Positions 24,380 through 35,956 of a stretch of DNA of 64,000 nucleotides are shown one piece after another. Location: positions 124,001-188,000 of the forward strand of contig JAIWZP010000015.1 of the NCBI GenBank assembly GCA_025201375.1, given 5' to 3'. Position numbers and translations under genes: made by a program. Each line of letters starts with the position of its first letter. Position 1 is the stretch's first letter. The stretch is from Gongronella butleri. Taxonomy: Eukaryota > Mucoromycota > Mucoromycetes > Mucorales > Cunninghamellaceae. The notes beneath the pieces were generated by a model. It saw nothing but the letters and a program-made list of their open reading frames with translations, made no database searches and had not been told where the DNA came from.

Positions 24380-25783
24380 TTACGCTTCTGCGCTCTTTGG
24401 CTGATCACGCTTCTGTCTGAGGCGCAAAGCGTGGTTCATCCATTTGGTGGTGATGTCGTCGCAGCGTCGGAGCATAGGCTTGTCCTCCTGGCGGACGATT
24501 TCGCGGATCAAATACCAATCATGCGCGTATTTGGCCTTGCACACGCGCACCTTGACGTCCGTGCTCTTTTTGACGCGGTCAAAAAACTCGACAATGTCGT
24601 CGCGGAAGACCTCCTTCTCACCGACATACACCAACACGCCCGCACCTTGTACAATTTCGGCAAGTCCGCCTTGCACCGTCAGATTGTTGAACAAGTTGAG
24701 CATCGGGATGCTGTCAAGCTTGTTCACCTTGAGCTGAATGTACTCTTTGATCACCAAATCGAACAATTTGTGGCACACCATGTCCGATCCACTATACTTG
24801 CGCCACGACTCGGACGTTTGATTCACAGACACTACGGGCGACGACAAGAGCACGCCAATGGGAAGATCAATGTCGAAATTCGTGCGTTTGGCCTCTGGAC
24901 TCGTCAGCAATCCAGGCGCATACACGTGGCAGAGCATTTCAAGCACCAAAATGCCGCTAAAGAATCAAAAAAAGTGAGATAAAGTGACGCGACGCGCTTT
25001 TTATTTCTTTTTTTCTTTCTTTTTTTTTTCTTACCCTGCCGAATCGCCGGAAACAATGATTTTATCAGGAGACACGCCGAGGTCGTAGACAAGATGGCGA
25101 TAAGCCTTGACACTCTCAAGGACTGGTGTTGGGTAAGCGGCAATGGGAGCAAGCGCTGCAAAGTGAAAAATGATGAGTTCCCCACGCCTGGGCCTTCACA
25201 TGCATTGACACGCGTTTTTGTGCACCCTGTGTGTCACTTACTGTATTCAACAGACATCATTACCGCATTGAGCCCGTGCTCCTGCTTGAGCAACTTGAGC
25301 CACGATGTGAATGCCTCCATGAACATGGTGCCTATCCATCAAAACAACGAGAGAGAGAAAAAAATTTTGAGCTTCGCCTATGGAAGACGCGCAGCTTGAG
25401 CGCCACCGGCCCCGGACTTACAGTGACCAATGCGGAAAGCACCCCTGTGAGCACAAAAATTGGGATTGGTGAGCCATTTGTCTTTTTTTTTTCTTGATTT
25501 TAACGCGTTACCCATGAACTTCAAAGATGACAATGTCGACGTCGCGCAGACGTTCCAGTGCGCCAGCCTCGGATTCCTTCTTCATGTGCTCGCCAATGAT
25601 TGCACCGCGCCATTGGGGCGCATTGATATACTTGATCCATTTTTTGTGTGTGCTTGCTGGCGTGGTCAGGTCCTTCATGGCAAAGCGCGCAACGCTCGGC
25701 GGTGCGAGCAGCATCTGTCGCACAATCGCCTGCACCATGGCACTGGGCGTCGTCTTTTTCACTTGTTGACGGGTAAAATTCAT
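24380..25783 (-). CDS. Alpha/beta hydrolase, hormone-sensitive-lipase type
   Basis: Five minus-strand exons join in phase. The first (MNFTRQQVKKTTPS) leads into VDIVIFEVHG. The next small exon completes an oxyanion motif HGGAFRIGH, then comes FMEAFTSWLKLL and MMSVEYTLAPIAAYPTPV, typical of the HSL/plant carboxylesterase group. The nucleophile is in GDSAG (about 25042), split by the last intron. The catalytic acid is probably in VGEKEVFRDDI and the His in YAHDWYLI, so the triad looks complete. It should hydrolyse short acyl esters, perhaps sterol acetates (Say1-like) or acylglycerols. No signal peptide is seen. The exact substrate is not predictable. Confidence 0.88.
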
Positions 25784-26350
25784 TTTTAAATTGTCTTTTT
25801 TTTTTAAAAAAAAAAAATGCAGAAGAAAAAGAGCAATTGGGGAGTGCTCCTCAATGTTGATCCTTTCTCTGGTATTTTTAAGCTGTGCAAATGTGGGGAA
25901 TGGTTACACGTTCAACAGCATGTGATTGTCCCAGTTGCACGTTGCAATTTTTAAAGTTTTCCTGCTTGCAACGTGGGGGAGCGGACCTGCATGTTGAAGT
26001 TCTCGCAGCTTGCCTTGCCAAATCGATCATTGGATGGAAGGAATACGAGTGCACTTCTCCTGAGAGCGGCAAACTTTTACCGCAAATGCAAGGTCTACGG
26101 ATCAAGCAAATGCCGCTCGTCACCGACGCGTCGCACCGCATAATCAATCTATTTTTTTCTGTTTAAAAAATGAGGCGTACCGAGAGAGCCAATGGACGGC
26201 ATTGTCTCGTGCTCGCGCCCATTGAACAGCATTTCTCGCACATTTTCTCCTCCCTCCCCAAAAAAAAGAAAATAAAAGAAAAAGGGTAACACTTGGCGAC
26301 ACGGCGTCTTTTTATTTCACACGCTGTGCCTTGGTATCATCTGTCGAGAA
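25784..26350. other. Intergenic, no gene seen
   Basis: This is the upstream region of the hydrolase and 3' flank of the coiled-coil gene. A run of T then A (25795-25817) lies just before the hydrolase start. No coding signal is supported. Confidence 0.4.
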
Positions 26351-26704
26351 TCAGTGTTTGCCGAGGAATTGATCACTGAAATGTCAACATGATGGGAAAT
26401 CGTCAGTAACACCATCTCTGTGCATCCTTTCCTTCCCCAAACCCACATTCATGGATTTGTCTAAACTTACACGCACGTCCCAATGTCATCCAGCTGCTCA
26501 TTAAAAAAAAAGGTGAGCGCTTCCAATTGCCCATTTCGCACGCGTCTGAAATTCTTGGGTCACGCTTACCTTTTTCATCAGATCCTTTAGCGCATTTTCT
26601 TTTTTTGCAAATTGCAATCGGCTCTGCTGATACTCATCAGCTGCCGTGTCCTCCGAGGTTGACGAGAGTTGCCTGCGGAAAAAGAGGTGAGAAAGCGGCA
26701 AATT

Positions 26705-26743
<39 letters not shown>

Positions 26744-27032
26744 AGCATTTACATCGCCTCGTTTAGATTTTCCAAGGCAATATGATCTGTCGCTAGCTCA
26801 ATTTGCCTTCGTCTTATCTCGTCCAGTGCGTTGAAGACTTGGTCCTGATCGCTTCCTAGCGAAGACGGCGAGAAACACCCACAAAAAAAATGGCCAAAAA
26901 TTAGCCGCTTTGCTCCTAAACCCCGTATTTTATGGTATTTTTACGAAACGTCCGCTTCTCATAGTTGGAGTCATGCTGCGCAAATGCGGCGTCGAGCCCC
27001 TGTTGTATGCCTAGATGCGACTGCCGATCCAT
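26351..27032 (-). CDS. Small coiled-coil protein of unknown function
   Basis: Reconstructed from five short exons, all joining in phase. They start at the ATG of 27032 (MDRQSHLGIQQGLDAAFAQH), continue through SDQDQVFNALDEIRRRQIEL and SSTSEDTAADEYQQSRLQFA to KKENALKDLMKK, and end DQFLGKH. The product is about 115 residues, strongly helical and charged, with a probable coiled coil in the middle. The second intron contains an A run of about 40 on the plus strand. I do not recognise the family; size and composition would suit a subunit of a small complex (kinetochore or BLOC type), but that is a guess. An alternative end is the TAA just before the last intron, at about 26468. Confidence 0.55.
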
Positions 27033-27685
27033 ACGTAGCGAGAGAAAAGCGAAAATGAAGCGAAAAAGGGAGTAGCTGGGCTCTGGTGCCTTTTTTTCAA
27101 ATTGGTTAAAGGCCGCGGTGTTTGAATTGACGGCCCCCCTGAGCGCACCCTGCCCGTTTTATCTTTCGTTGTTCCCCATGTCATTGCTTTTTCCGTCTGC
27201 CATTTTCGAAATTTGCCATTTTCAGGGCGATCAACGAATGGATCTCAATTCTTAGTGCACATAGCGCGGCTGCAAAGTAAACCAAAGCTCCTGAGTGCTA
27301 TATCCAAGCGTATCATGTCGAGTAAGACCTGAAAAGCGCGTCGCTTAATAACAGAAACGCGGTCAAAAGCACTGTTGACCACCTTTGACGTGTTGTGCAT
27401 GCCAAAATTATGTGCCAAATCAATTATTAGAGAGAAGCACCACCAACCCGAGTTGCAAAAGGGATGAAATGAAGCGCCGAAATGCGTCTCATTGTCTTGC
27501 AAAACCGAAAAAAAAATAAAATAAAATATACATATTTTATGAAAAACCATGGTATAATTACTAGCTGGCAGAATGATGGAGACAATCAATATGCATAAAA
27601 CGAGGGCTGGGGGAAGATATAAACATGCTCGGGGCACGATGAAAATACGGGAAAAAGTGGAATAATGGCGCATTGGGGCGCAGAG
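27033..27685. other. Intergenic, no gene seen
   Basis: AT-rich spacer between two minus-strand genes. It holds the 3' flank of the aldo/keto reductase and the promoter of the coiled-coil gene. A minus-strand frame at 27245-27673 shows no domain or supporting splice site. Confidence 0.4.
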
Positions 27686-28720
27686 TTAATAAAAAATGGG
27701 CAACTTTTGGGCATTGACGGCCGGATCGTTGAAACGGAGGCCAAGGTCCAGCTTGTTAATGGCGTCAACGTCCTCCTCATCCATCTGCCACGTGAGGGCT
27801 TGCAGATTCATTTGCATGCGGTCAGGGTTGAGACTCTTTGGGACGACAGCAATATTGCGCTCGAGCGACCAGCGGAGACACACCTCAGATGGCTGGCGAT
27901 TATACTTGGCGGCAATGTCCTTGACGACGGGGTTTTCGAAAAGCGGCTCGACAGACTTTGCGCGCTTTGAGCCCGTGGAGACAAACGACGTGGGGCCAAA
28001 GGACGAATACGCGGTCATGGCAATGCCTTGTGCTTGGACCCAGTTGACGAGGTGCTGCTGCTGCAAATAAGGATGCAATTCGACCTGGAGGAGCGACGGC
28101 TTGATGTTGGCGTACGTGAGCATGTCCATGAGCAGCTGCACATTGAAATTGGACACGCCAATGTCCTTGACGAGCCCGTCTTCCTTGAGCTTTTCCATCT
28201 CACGCCAGCATTCGTGCATGGGGCAGCGGTCAAGCGTGATGACCTCCTCGCCGGGCTGGTACCAGCCGGGCGGGTACTTTTCCTCGATGGGCACATACTT
28301 CAGGGGCAAAGGGACTAGAAAAAGGCGAAAAAGAAAGCAAATGAGGATCGATCTTCTTTTTTTTTTTTATGCAATGGACTTACAATGGACAAGGAACATA
28401 TCGACGTAATCAAGGCCCAGCATTTCCAATTGCTTCTTGCATGCCTTGCGCACCTTTGTCTTGTGGTGATACGTGCTCCAGAGCTTGGTGGTGACAAACA
28501 GATCCTCGCGCTTGACAATGCCATCCTCAATTGCCTTGCGAATGCCCTTGCCAACAGCCTCCTCGTTCTTGTAATTCGATGCGCTGTCAATGAGACGATA
28601 GCCAATCTTGATCGCATTATAAATGGTTTCGGGCGCATCCTTGGGGTCCACCTTCCAACAGCCAAAGCCAATCAAGGGCATCTTGTTGCCAGAGTTGAGA
28701 GTGATGTATTCAACGGTCAT
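27686..28720 (-). CDS. XYL1: Xylose reductase-type aldo/keto reductase
   Basis: Two exons (28720-28384 and 28314-27686) encode 321 residues, the family length. The catalytic tetrad is visible: Asp and Tyr in LIDSASNYKNE, Lys in FVTTKLWS and His in LVHFPL, completed across the intron. Characteristic segments are PIEEKYPPGWY, DIGVSNFNVQLL, VELHPYLQQ, TAYSSFGPTSF and LDLGLRFNDP, matching yeast xylose reductases (AKR2B). It should reduce aldoses such as xylose to alditols with NADPH or NADH in the cytosol. The cofactor loop reads VPKSLNPDR where yeast enzymes read IPKSNLPER, so the Asn after KS is Leu while the Lys, Ser and Arg remain. A TATAAAAAG lies about 75 bp upstream. Confidence 0.92.
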
Positions 28721-30957
28721 TTTTCTTGCTTGGATGTTTGTTTCAAAAAGAAGATGATAAAATGATTTGAAAAAAAAATGGCAGCCGTCTCCCTTTTTAT
28801 AGATCTTTGCTTGACATCCGTATCGATTTCATGGCAATTGGCAAGTGAGTGCTCTCTCTCTCCTCATAGATGATGAGGTCATAACCTTGCCCTGGGCGCC
28901 GCCAAATCAAGGAAAGACACGAACCTTGTTTTTTTTTCTACATTGTCAAAAGGAAGTTTCTGGTGGAGCGGCTGCCTGGATGTTGTCTTTTTTTTCGCTT
29001 ATCGGCGTGCTTGGCTCCGCAAAAAAAAAAGGGGGGGACGCGTGGCATCGGATTTGGTTGTCTGAGAACTCTATTGGAAATGGGCGAGTGTGCCATTTAT
29101 GTCGCATTTTTGAGTTGCGTGTCCACGCTGCTAGCGCCATTGTAATTTTAAAAGACGAGCCAGCATCATGAACATGAAGAAAACAATCACTTGGTCTGCT
29201 CGCGTCGCGTTCAGACCACGCGCGTGCGCCCTTTGTATTTTTTTCTTTCTCCTCCCAAAGTGATCCATGCGCAATGGCTCGTAGAAAATACATCTTTACA
29301 TACTAGTCCCTAATCGATGCTGGTTCCTCCGCGTTATCGTCGGAATGTCAAATGGGTTGCAGAAAAAAAAAAGCCAGGGCAAATGGCGGAATTCACATTT
29401 TGCCAGAACCTGTGGAATCGGCTGTGCAGCGTGAAATGGAGCGGCAACACACCGCCAAGCAGTAAAAGGTAAGCGCGACGGGGCCCCGATGCGTACTAAA
29501 TATGAAAATATGCACTAGTAGCGGGCTCCCTCGGCTCCCTTTTGCACATTGAGCGGCGAATGAAGCCCCATTTGCCCCTGGGGAAAGAGAAATGTGCAGA
29601 CAAAACCGTATTACCTCCCCCAATCTGAGATACTCATTGATAAAACATCGCTCTAGTGTGATTTCTACAATTGCTCGCTGATGTCACTGGCCCATGCCTC
29701 CCTATTGTGCAACGCAGAAACCTACCTTTTTACATAATTTCTGGAACGTCACATGGAGACCGCAGAGAGGCTGCAATCCAAGCGCCGATGCTGGCAAGGT
29801 CATGATAAAAAAAAAAAGAAAAGGATGTTCCGGTCACCTAGATAGCATGCCGGGCTTGAAAAAAGTCATTCTTTCAGGCTAATTTGGCCACAATTGGGAG
29901 GCATCATGTGGTTGCGCAAGGTTTGACAAGCCTGGGACGAGGCGTGGCATGGACAGTAAGGGGTAGGGGAGATCGCCAACCTTGAGCGGGTGACCTTGGC
30001 CCAATGAATTCAAGCGGAGAATTTGCTTTTTTGTGTCAAAACAGCTTGCCATGGCCCTCTCTCCCCCCAAAAGATAAGGTTGCGATGTCACCTTATGCTT
30101 GCCTTTTACAAAAAAGCGGGGGGAGAAGGCGAACAATCATCGGGCAGACCAGTATCTTGCGTTTATCGGGACCACTTGTATATTTTTATTTGCGAGTTTT
30201 GCATGGAGTTTGGCCAAACAGGCCGCACATGGCAATAGGGAGGCTGCCATGATGACATCTTTGATCGATGGCGTGTCACCTTGATCAAAACCCAAACTGG
30301 CTCTCCCCTGAGACCCTGCTGAACGACCATTTTTGCGAGCATTGAATGCAAAAACAGGCCAAATTCATTCATTACCACGATAAATGGGCTCAATTCGAAC
30401 AACGGCATGGCATTGGGCACGCCATATTTTTGCTGTTGCTTTTGCCGAGGAAATTGCACGACACTGTCGAGGATGGGCGTGGATTTTGCTTCGAATGATA
30501 GCACAAATTGCTCTCCGTGTGTTCAAGGTTGGTATGATTCAAGCAATTTGATTGCGCCACCTCGTTTAATTGCATTTTGCTTATCTTTTTGACGCGACAG
30601 CCATTAAAAAACAACGCGAGGGTCATCCTTGGCATCAGGATTTTGCATTTCTGGGCGATAACGACAAGCAATCTGTGTCAGGGCCCACACATCATGACCC
30701 ACATCAGCGCAGAAATCGCTTGCCATGACGTCATGGCCAAGCCGACCAAAAGATGGCGGCGTGATTTGCTCTGTTCAGGCACGAGCACACATCCACACAC
30801 TTTTTTGGCGCGTTGCAATGGGGGCGGCACGCGCCAATTCTCTACAGGTCCCTCACTCTTTCGCTCTCTGCCAGCTCTCACTCTGCGCATCTTTTCCTGG
30901 TGATCCAATGGCATGATAATGACGCGTCTGTCGTGAATTTAATGTGGATTTACAGAT
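28721..30957. other. Gene-free interval
   Basis: About 2.2 kb without a supported gene. Short frames on both strands show no domains. A palindromic ATGACGTCAT (CRE/ATF-type site) lies at about 30726-30735. No RNA gene or clear repeat was found. Confidence 0.45.
28793..28801 (-). promoter_or_regulatory. TATA box of the aldo/keto reductase
   Basis: The minus strand reads TATAAAAAG about 75 bp upstream of the start codon, a typical fungal TATA element and spacing. Confidence 0.6.
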
Positions 30958-32289
30958 TTAAGCGATTCTGCCCTTGACCATGAGCGCTTCGAGCACGGCC
31001 GTGATGGAATAGCGGCGATTCTCAGCCTCAGGGAACACGAGCGAGCGATTCGAGTAAAAGACCTAATTAAACAAAAAAAAAGGCAAGGCGTGAGCCTTTT
31101 GGCAAAAAGCTAATCGACGTGCCTTTTTTTTTTTTACCTCATCGTCGACCTCCTCTTGTTTGCGGGGCAAGCAATGCATAAAAGACCAATCGGGCTTAGC
31201 ACCGGCCTTGGTGACCATGTCCATGGTGACTTGGTAGCCGGCAAAGTCGCGCAGACGCTTGGCTTTTTCCTCCTCCTGGCCCATGCTGATCCACGTGTCG
31301 GTGACGACAATGTCCGCGTCGCGGATCGCGACCTGAGGGTCCGTGGTGAACTCGAGCTTGGTGCCGGCCTTTGCACTATCGCGCTTCGCCATGTCCACGA
31401 CGTCCTGGTCGCACGTGTATCCGCTGGGACATGCGGCCGACACGTCAATGCCGAGTTTGGGGAACGATACCAGGATTTCCTGCAAGATGTTGTTTGCGTC
31501 GCCGACCCACGCGACCTTGAGACCCGGCAGCGTCTCGCTTGGGTGCTGTTGATGTGCCGTGTACTGGTCCTTGACGCCATGTTGGCGGTGGTGCACGTGT
31601 TCGTGCAGCGTCATCAAATCAGCAAGGATCTGCGTCGGGTGATACTTGGCCGACAAGGCATTGATCACGGGCACCGACGATTCCTTGGCCAGCAGCTGTA
31701 AGAGATAAAGAAAAAAAAAAAGGAGAGCACGTGAGCAAAACAGGTCAATTGCATGACATCTGCAGTCCTTGTCCCACCTCGATCTCTTCATGCTCGCCAA
31801 CACGCGCCATGATGCCGTCCACCATGGAGCTGACGACGCGCGATGTATCCAGCAGTGACTCGTTGACGCCCAATTGGATGTCCTTTGAGCCCAAAAACAT
31901 GGCATGACCACCTGTTTTTTTTTAAAAAAAAAAAGTCAGAATTGACGCGTCGATCCCGCGGTGCGATCGACGCGAATTCCCTTACCGAGATAGGCAACCG
32001 AGGTTTCAGTGGCGACACGCGTGCGCGTGGACAGCTTGGAGAAGAGCAAGGCGAGAGTCTTGCCGGCCAGTGGGCGCTCGGCTTTAGACCCAGGGTATTG
32101 ATACTTGGCTTCGACCTTTAGCTGGATTGCGCGATCGACAATGTTGAACAGCTGATCCGCAGAGTAGTCCGCCGTGGTGATGAAGTGCGATGGCGCAGGC
32201 GTCAGCGTCGAAAAAGCGTATGCAGCGCCCACACCGTATGGCTTGAAGCGCACTTGCTTCAATGTGTTAACAAAAGGCTTCAGAAGCAT
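30958..32289 (-). CDS. OTC: Ornithine carbamoyltransferase, mitochondrial
   Basis: At least four minus-strand exons. The N-terminus ([19 protein letters not shown]) is basic and suits a mitochondrial presequence. The carbamoyl-phosphate site is [12 protein letters not shown] (STRTR), followed across an intron by [17 protein letters not shown]. Next are the HPTQILADL loop, the ornithine-side sequence [10 protein letters not shown] and the [14 protein letters not shown] motif with the reactive Cys. The last exon reads [19 protein letters not shown] and ends KGRIA. The enzyme makes citrulline from ornithine and carbamoyl phosphate in arginine biosynthesis. A poly-T/poly-A pair lies in the first intron (31914-31934). 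All catalytic motifs are intact. Confidence 0.95.
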
Positions 32290-33540
32290 AATAAAAGAAA
32301 AAAGACAACGAGGAGTCAGGGTAAAAAAAAAAAAAGTTGAAAAAACGGTTGCTTTTTATGAAAAAAAAACTGGGGTCGTAACAAAAATGAGTCATCTTTG
32401 ACAGACAATTTGCAGGGTGACACTCAAGCCCCGAATTCAATTGGCGACCCAAACATGCAAGCATGAATCCAGCTCTCAGCTTGCATTGACAATGACACAT
32501 TTCGCACACAAAAGCTGACTCGGGCAGCCCTTTGTACAAAGATGACTCTGAAAGACGGCCTTTTGTGCACAACCCAAGCCATTGACAAGCATTTATGCGC
32601 TGTCATGATCAAGTTCAGCTTAATGCATCAAAGCACAATGCAGCACCGCTTTGTCTCTCCGTCCGCTGCCATCAAATCTCTGCGCAACGTCAAACAAAGC
32701 CCACCAGCGGCCCCTTTTTTTTGACTTTTTTCACTTTATCGACCACTTTTTTTTTTCTCAAAAGCAAACATGTTATGAGTACAAAATGGACAACAATATT
32801 TAGTGCTCACGACGGAACTAAAAGGTGCAAAAAGACAAAATGAAACGAAAGAACCTAATTTTATTGCAATCAGCGCACCTTTTCTGAAACGCAATGCTTT
32901 TACAGTAGATGCACGTAAAATGACGAACAGAGATCAATATTAACTGCATTTTGGCAGCATTCAGCGTATCATATTTCCAACAATCTTGCTTGCTTCAATG
33001 TTCTGAAAAAAAATTGTGAAAATACCGGTATGATAGGACTGTAATATCCAATACTGTATCATACTACTATATAAGTACAATACGACAGGCAATCATACAG
33101 TACGTGCCTTCCTGCCTTGTTGAGGTGCGTGTCATTTTCACCATCATCCCTGGGCCGCGTACTCCACAAGCATCGACTCATGTACAGCCTGATATTATAG
33201 TACTTTATGATGATATCCGTTTTTGAAATTGTAAAAAAAAAAATTGCATGCGCCATTCCGGGTTTCCGGCTTTCAAAATGCACAACAACAGCAAGTGTTT
33301 TCTGTTTTGGTATTGAAAGTTTGATCTGTCCATTTTTACAGTATCATAAGCTACTGTAATATCATAAGAAGTGAGCACTGAGCAGAAATATCATCAGACG
33401 CGCATTATTGTTACAGTACTCTACATATTACTGTACTTCAATGTCCAAAGCAGCACGCGCGCTATGATACACTGAACAAAAACGTACTGTAGTAATCATT
33501 ATTTTTTGACTTTGAAAAACAAAAAAGCGTGGTTTCCAAA
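32290..33540. other. Gene-free AT-rich interval leading into repeat island 1
   Basis: It holds the OTC upstream region, then a stretch from about 32880 that is rich in CAGTA, TACTGTA and GTATCATA words. No coding region is supported. Confidence 0.45.
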
Positions 33541-34283
33541 TTTTGCCGGCCTCCTGCTGCTGCTGTGCCCCTAGAATTTTTTTACAGCACTGCCTAGCTA
33601 TTGTACCGTACTGTACTGTACAGTACTTGCCCGCCGCGCGAATGAAATAAAAGCGACAGACAGCATAAGCTCTGCTGGCGGCCCAGTGCTGCTCAAGGGG
33701 GGGTCATTCAAGGCAGACCAGAAGAGGAGGACTAGAGCACCAGACAGACCCGCCGCCCGATTTTTTTTGGACTCGAGAATGCCAAAAACGTCAGATTTGT
33801 AGTATTTTCCATTCATGTTCTGGTCATCTGCATGGTTGACCCCGCTGTCAAAAAGAGCTGTTTCGCATTCAGAGCAAAATTTGCAGCAAAAAAGCTTAAC
33901 CCCCCCCCAAAGCGCTACAACCACTTTTGAAAAATTCAGGGGTCACCCAGGGGTCACTCAGGGGTCACACATTTCAATCTCAGAAAACGCCAAATTTGGG
34001 AAACTTCGAACTCCGAGTGATCAATGCATCTCAAATAGGTAACTCCGACCATCATTTGCTTCTGGCACGCAAAAAGGCACAACTCCCCAATTTTAAGAAG
34101 TGTCCAAAGAGTGACGTATGAACGCCTATCGACTGAAAAAAGTGCCTGCTTTGCTTAAAATTATTTTTTCACCAATTCATGTTTGGCTCTTTCCCAAAAT
34201 AGCAATCTTGAATTGCATGGATTTTTTTTATTTTTTTTATTTTTTCTACAATATTTTGCAGCACATACAGTAATACTACTGTA
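32880..34283. repeat. TACTGTA/TACAGTA-rich island 1
   Basis: Short palindromic words built from TAC-A/T-GTA recur here. Examples are near 33043-33070, 33342-33440 and 33601-33627 (GTACTGTACTGTACAGTAC). GTATCATA words are interspersed. They are scarce or absent in the gene-dense interval 36000-48000 but return at 48600-52400. Confidence 0.6.
33540..34283 (+). repeat. Dispersed repeat, family B copy 1
   Basis: Collinear with about 49680-50480. Shared landmarks are GCCGGCCT..GCTGTG, AGAATTTTTTTACAGC, TTGCCCGCC, GATTTTTTTTGGAC, TTCAGGGGTCAC, ACACATTTCAATCTCAGAAAA, GTGATCAATGCATC and a GACTGA-AAAAGTGCCT segment. This copy ends where the TIR element begins. No coding capacity was found. Confidence 0.8.
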
Positions 34284-35319
34284 CCGTCACCTACCAAAAA
34301 AAGTGTCCCCTAGTCAATTTTTCTGCATTGCCATGTGAAAAAATTATCACTTGCTTTAATCTCATCTGTATTATTGATCAATAATGGCTCGAATGACATG
34401 AAACTTTGTACAAACAACGATGGTTAGGAGGTATAAAAAAGACTATGAAATTATACAATGAATAGAGGGAGCGGGTCTTGAAATAGAGCAAAAAAGGGAA
34501 CCTGACGCGTCACGCGACGCGACGCGTACCCAAGCTTATACAATGGCCTGTGGAGACGAGTTGACATTATGAAACAATATCCCCAAATTTTTCTGAGACA
34601 ATCGTGGAAGTGTCTGATTATTTCTGCCAATTCATTTTAGGGCACATGTCTCATGCCAGAGCACAGCGTGTCAATTGGTTAAATTGTCACTGTGACGTGC
34701 CAACAGCCAAAAAAGTATGGAAAAATGATTTTATCTCTAGTAGCAAACAATTTTAATCGCGTTGTTGACTTGAAACTATGATAGTCATTATTATTTTGAA
34801 AGCCTAAGAGTGGATACTATTGAGTACAGTAGCTGTGTTTATATCAAGCATGCAACCAGGTAGGGCATCACGGTCACATTAAGGAAATCGCGGCAAATGG
34901 CGCGTCCGACGCGTCACAGTGACAATTTCATCAATTGACACGCTGTGCTCTGGCATGAAACATGTGCCCTAAAATGAATTAGCAGAAATAATCAGACACT
35001 TCCACAATTGTCTCAGAAAAATTTGGGGATATTGTTTCATAATGTCAACTCGTCTCCACAGGCCATTGTATAAGCTTGGGTACGCGTCGCGTCGCGTGAC
35101 GCGTCAGGTTCCCTTTTTTGCTCTATTTCAAAACCCGCTCCCTCTATTCATTGTATAATTTCATAGTCTTTTTTATGCCTCCTAACCATCGTTTGTACAA
35201 AGTTTCATGTCATTCGAGCCATTATTGATCAATACAGATGAGATTAAAGCAAGTGATAATTTTTTCACATGGCAATGCAGAAAAATTGACTAGGGGACAC
35301 TTTTTTTGGTAGGTGACGG
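34284..35319. mobile_element. Non-autonomous TIR element, TA-flanked (mariner-like MITE/foldback)
   Basis: The left end begins CCGTCACCTACCAAAAAAAG and the right end is its reverse complement, finishing GGTGACGG. Both ends are flanked by TA, the duplication expected of Tc1/mariner-type insertion. The two arms (about 34284-34700 and 34905-35319) are nearly identical inverted repeats of about 415 bp with a few small indels. They enclose a unique core of about 200 bp. No transposase frame is present, so movement would need an enzyme supplied elsewhere. Copy B2 of the surrounding repeat lacks the element, which supports insertion here. Confidence 0.85.
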
Positions 35320-35956
35320 TACTGTACTTTGATCCATCGGATCTGGTGCTGTCGTGCAATTTGTTGCCTGCAAGATTAATTCCAAATATCCGAAATCGGT
35401 TCATGTTGCTTGTGAATGAACACTCGAACTGTCGAACAGGATGGACTGCGCTTTTTTTTTGTCGTGATTCTTCGTTTTTCCTTGAGGTTCCTCTCCTCGT
35501 CTCCTGTTCCAGTTTGGCGCAAATCTGGCGACCCATTTTTTCGATGTTTGGTTTTCGCGTCTGAAACGGCTCTTTTTTCTTCAATGGCCTTTACAGGTGC
35601 ATAAGGTGCATAAAGCGTCAGCTTGCCAGTAACGAAGTGATGTGCGAGCGCACCGCTATCGAACGAGATGTGTTTGATTTTACGTAGATGATGTACCAAC
35701 TTGATGAGCAATTGCCAAAAATACAGTACAAATTTTGCGAAAATCACGAAAACAGTGTGGTTCACCCTTTTTTTTTTTTGTCAAGGATGCAGGGTCCATC
35801 CGACGTATCTTGCAAAATCCGACTAGATAGTGCAAGAGATTGACGTTGACCCACTGAAAGTGGTGACACTGGACGCATTTTTTTTATTGTGACAAAATGT
35901 GCCCCAAAGGAAGTAAAAGAGGGTGAAAGAGGGGGAATCCGATTGAGAGTGATTGA
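35320..35956. other. Intergenic, no gene supported
   Basis: A minus-strand frame at 35376-35765 (129 codons, basic C-terminal half) has no recognisable domain and no splice continuation. It may be a remnant of an older mobile element. The rest is the 3' flank of the AP-1 sigma gene. Confidence 0.4.

Noticed and set aside
35376..35765. Minus-strand frame of 129 codons with a basic C-terminal half
   Set aside because: No recognised motif or splice continuation. A link to a mobile element is speculation.
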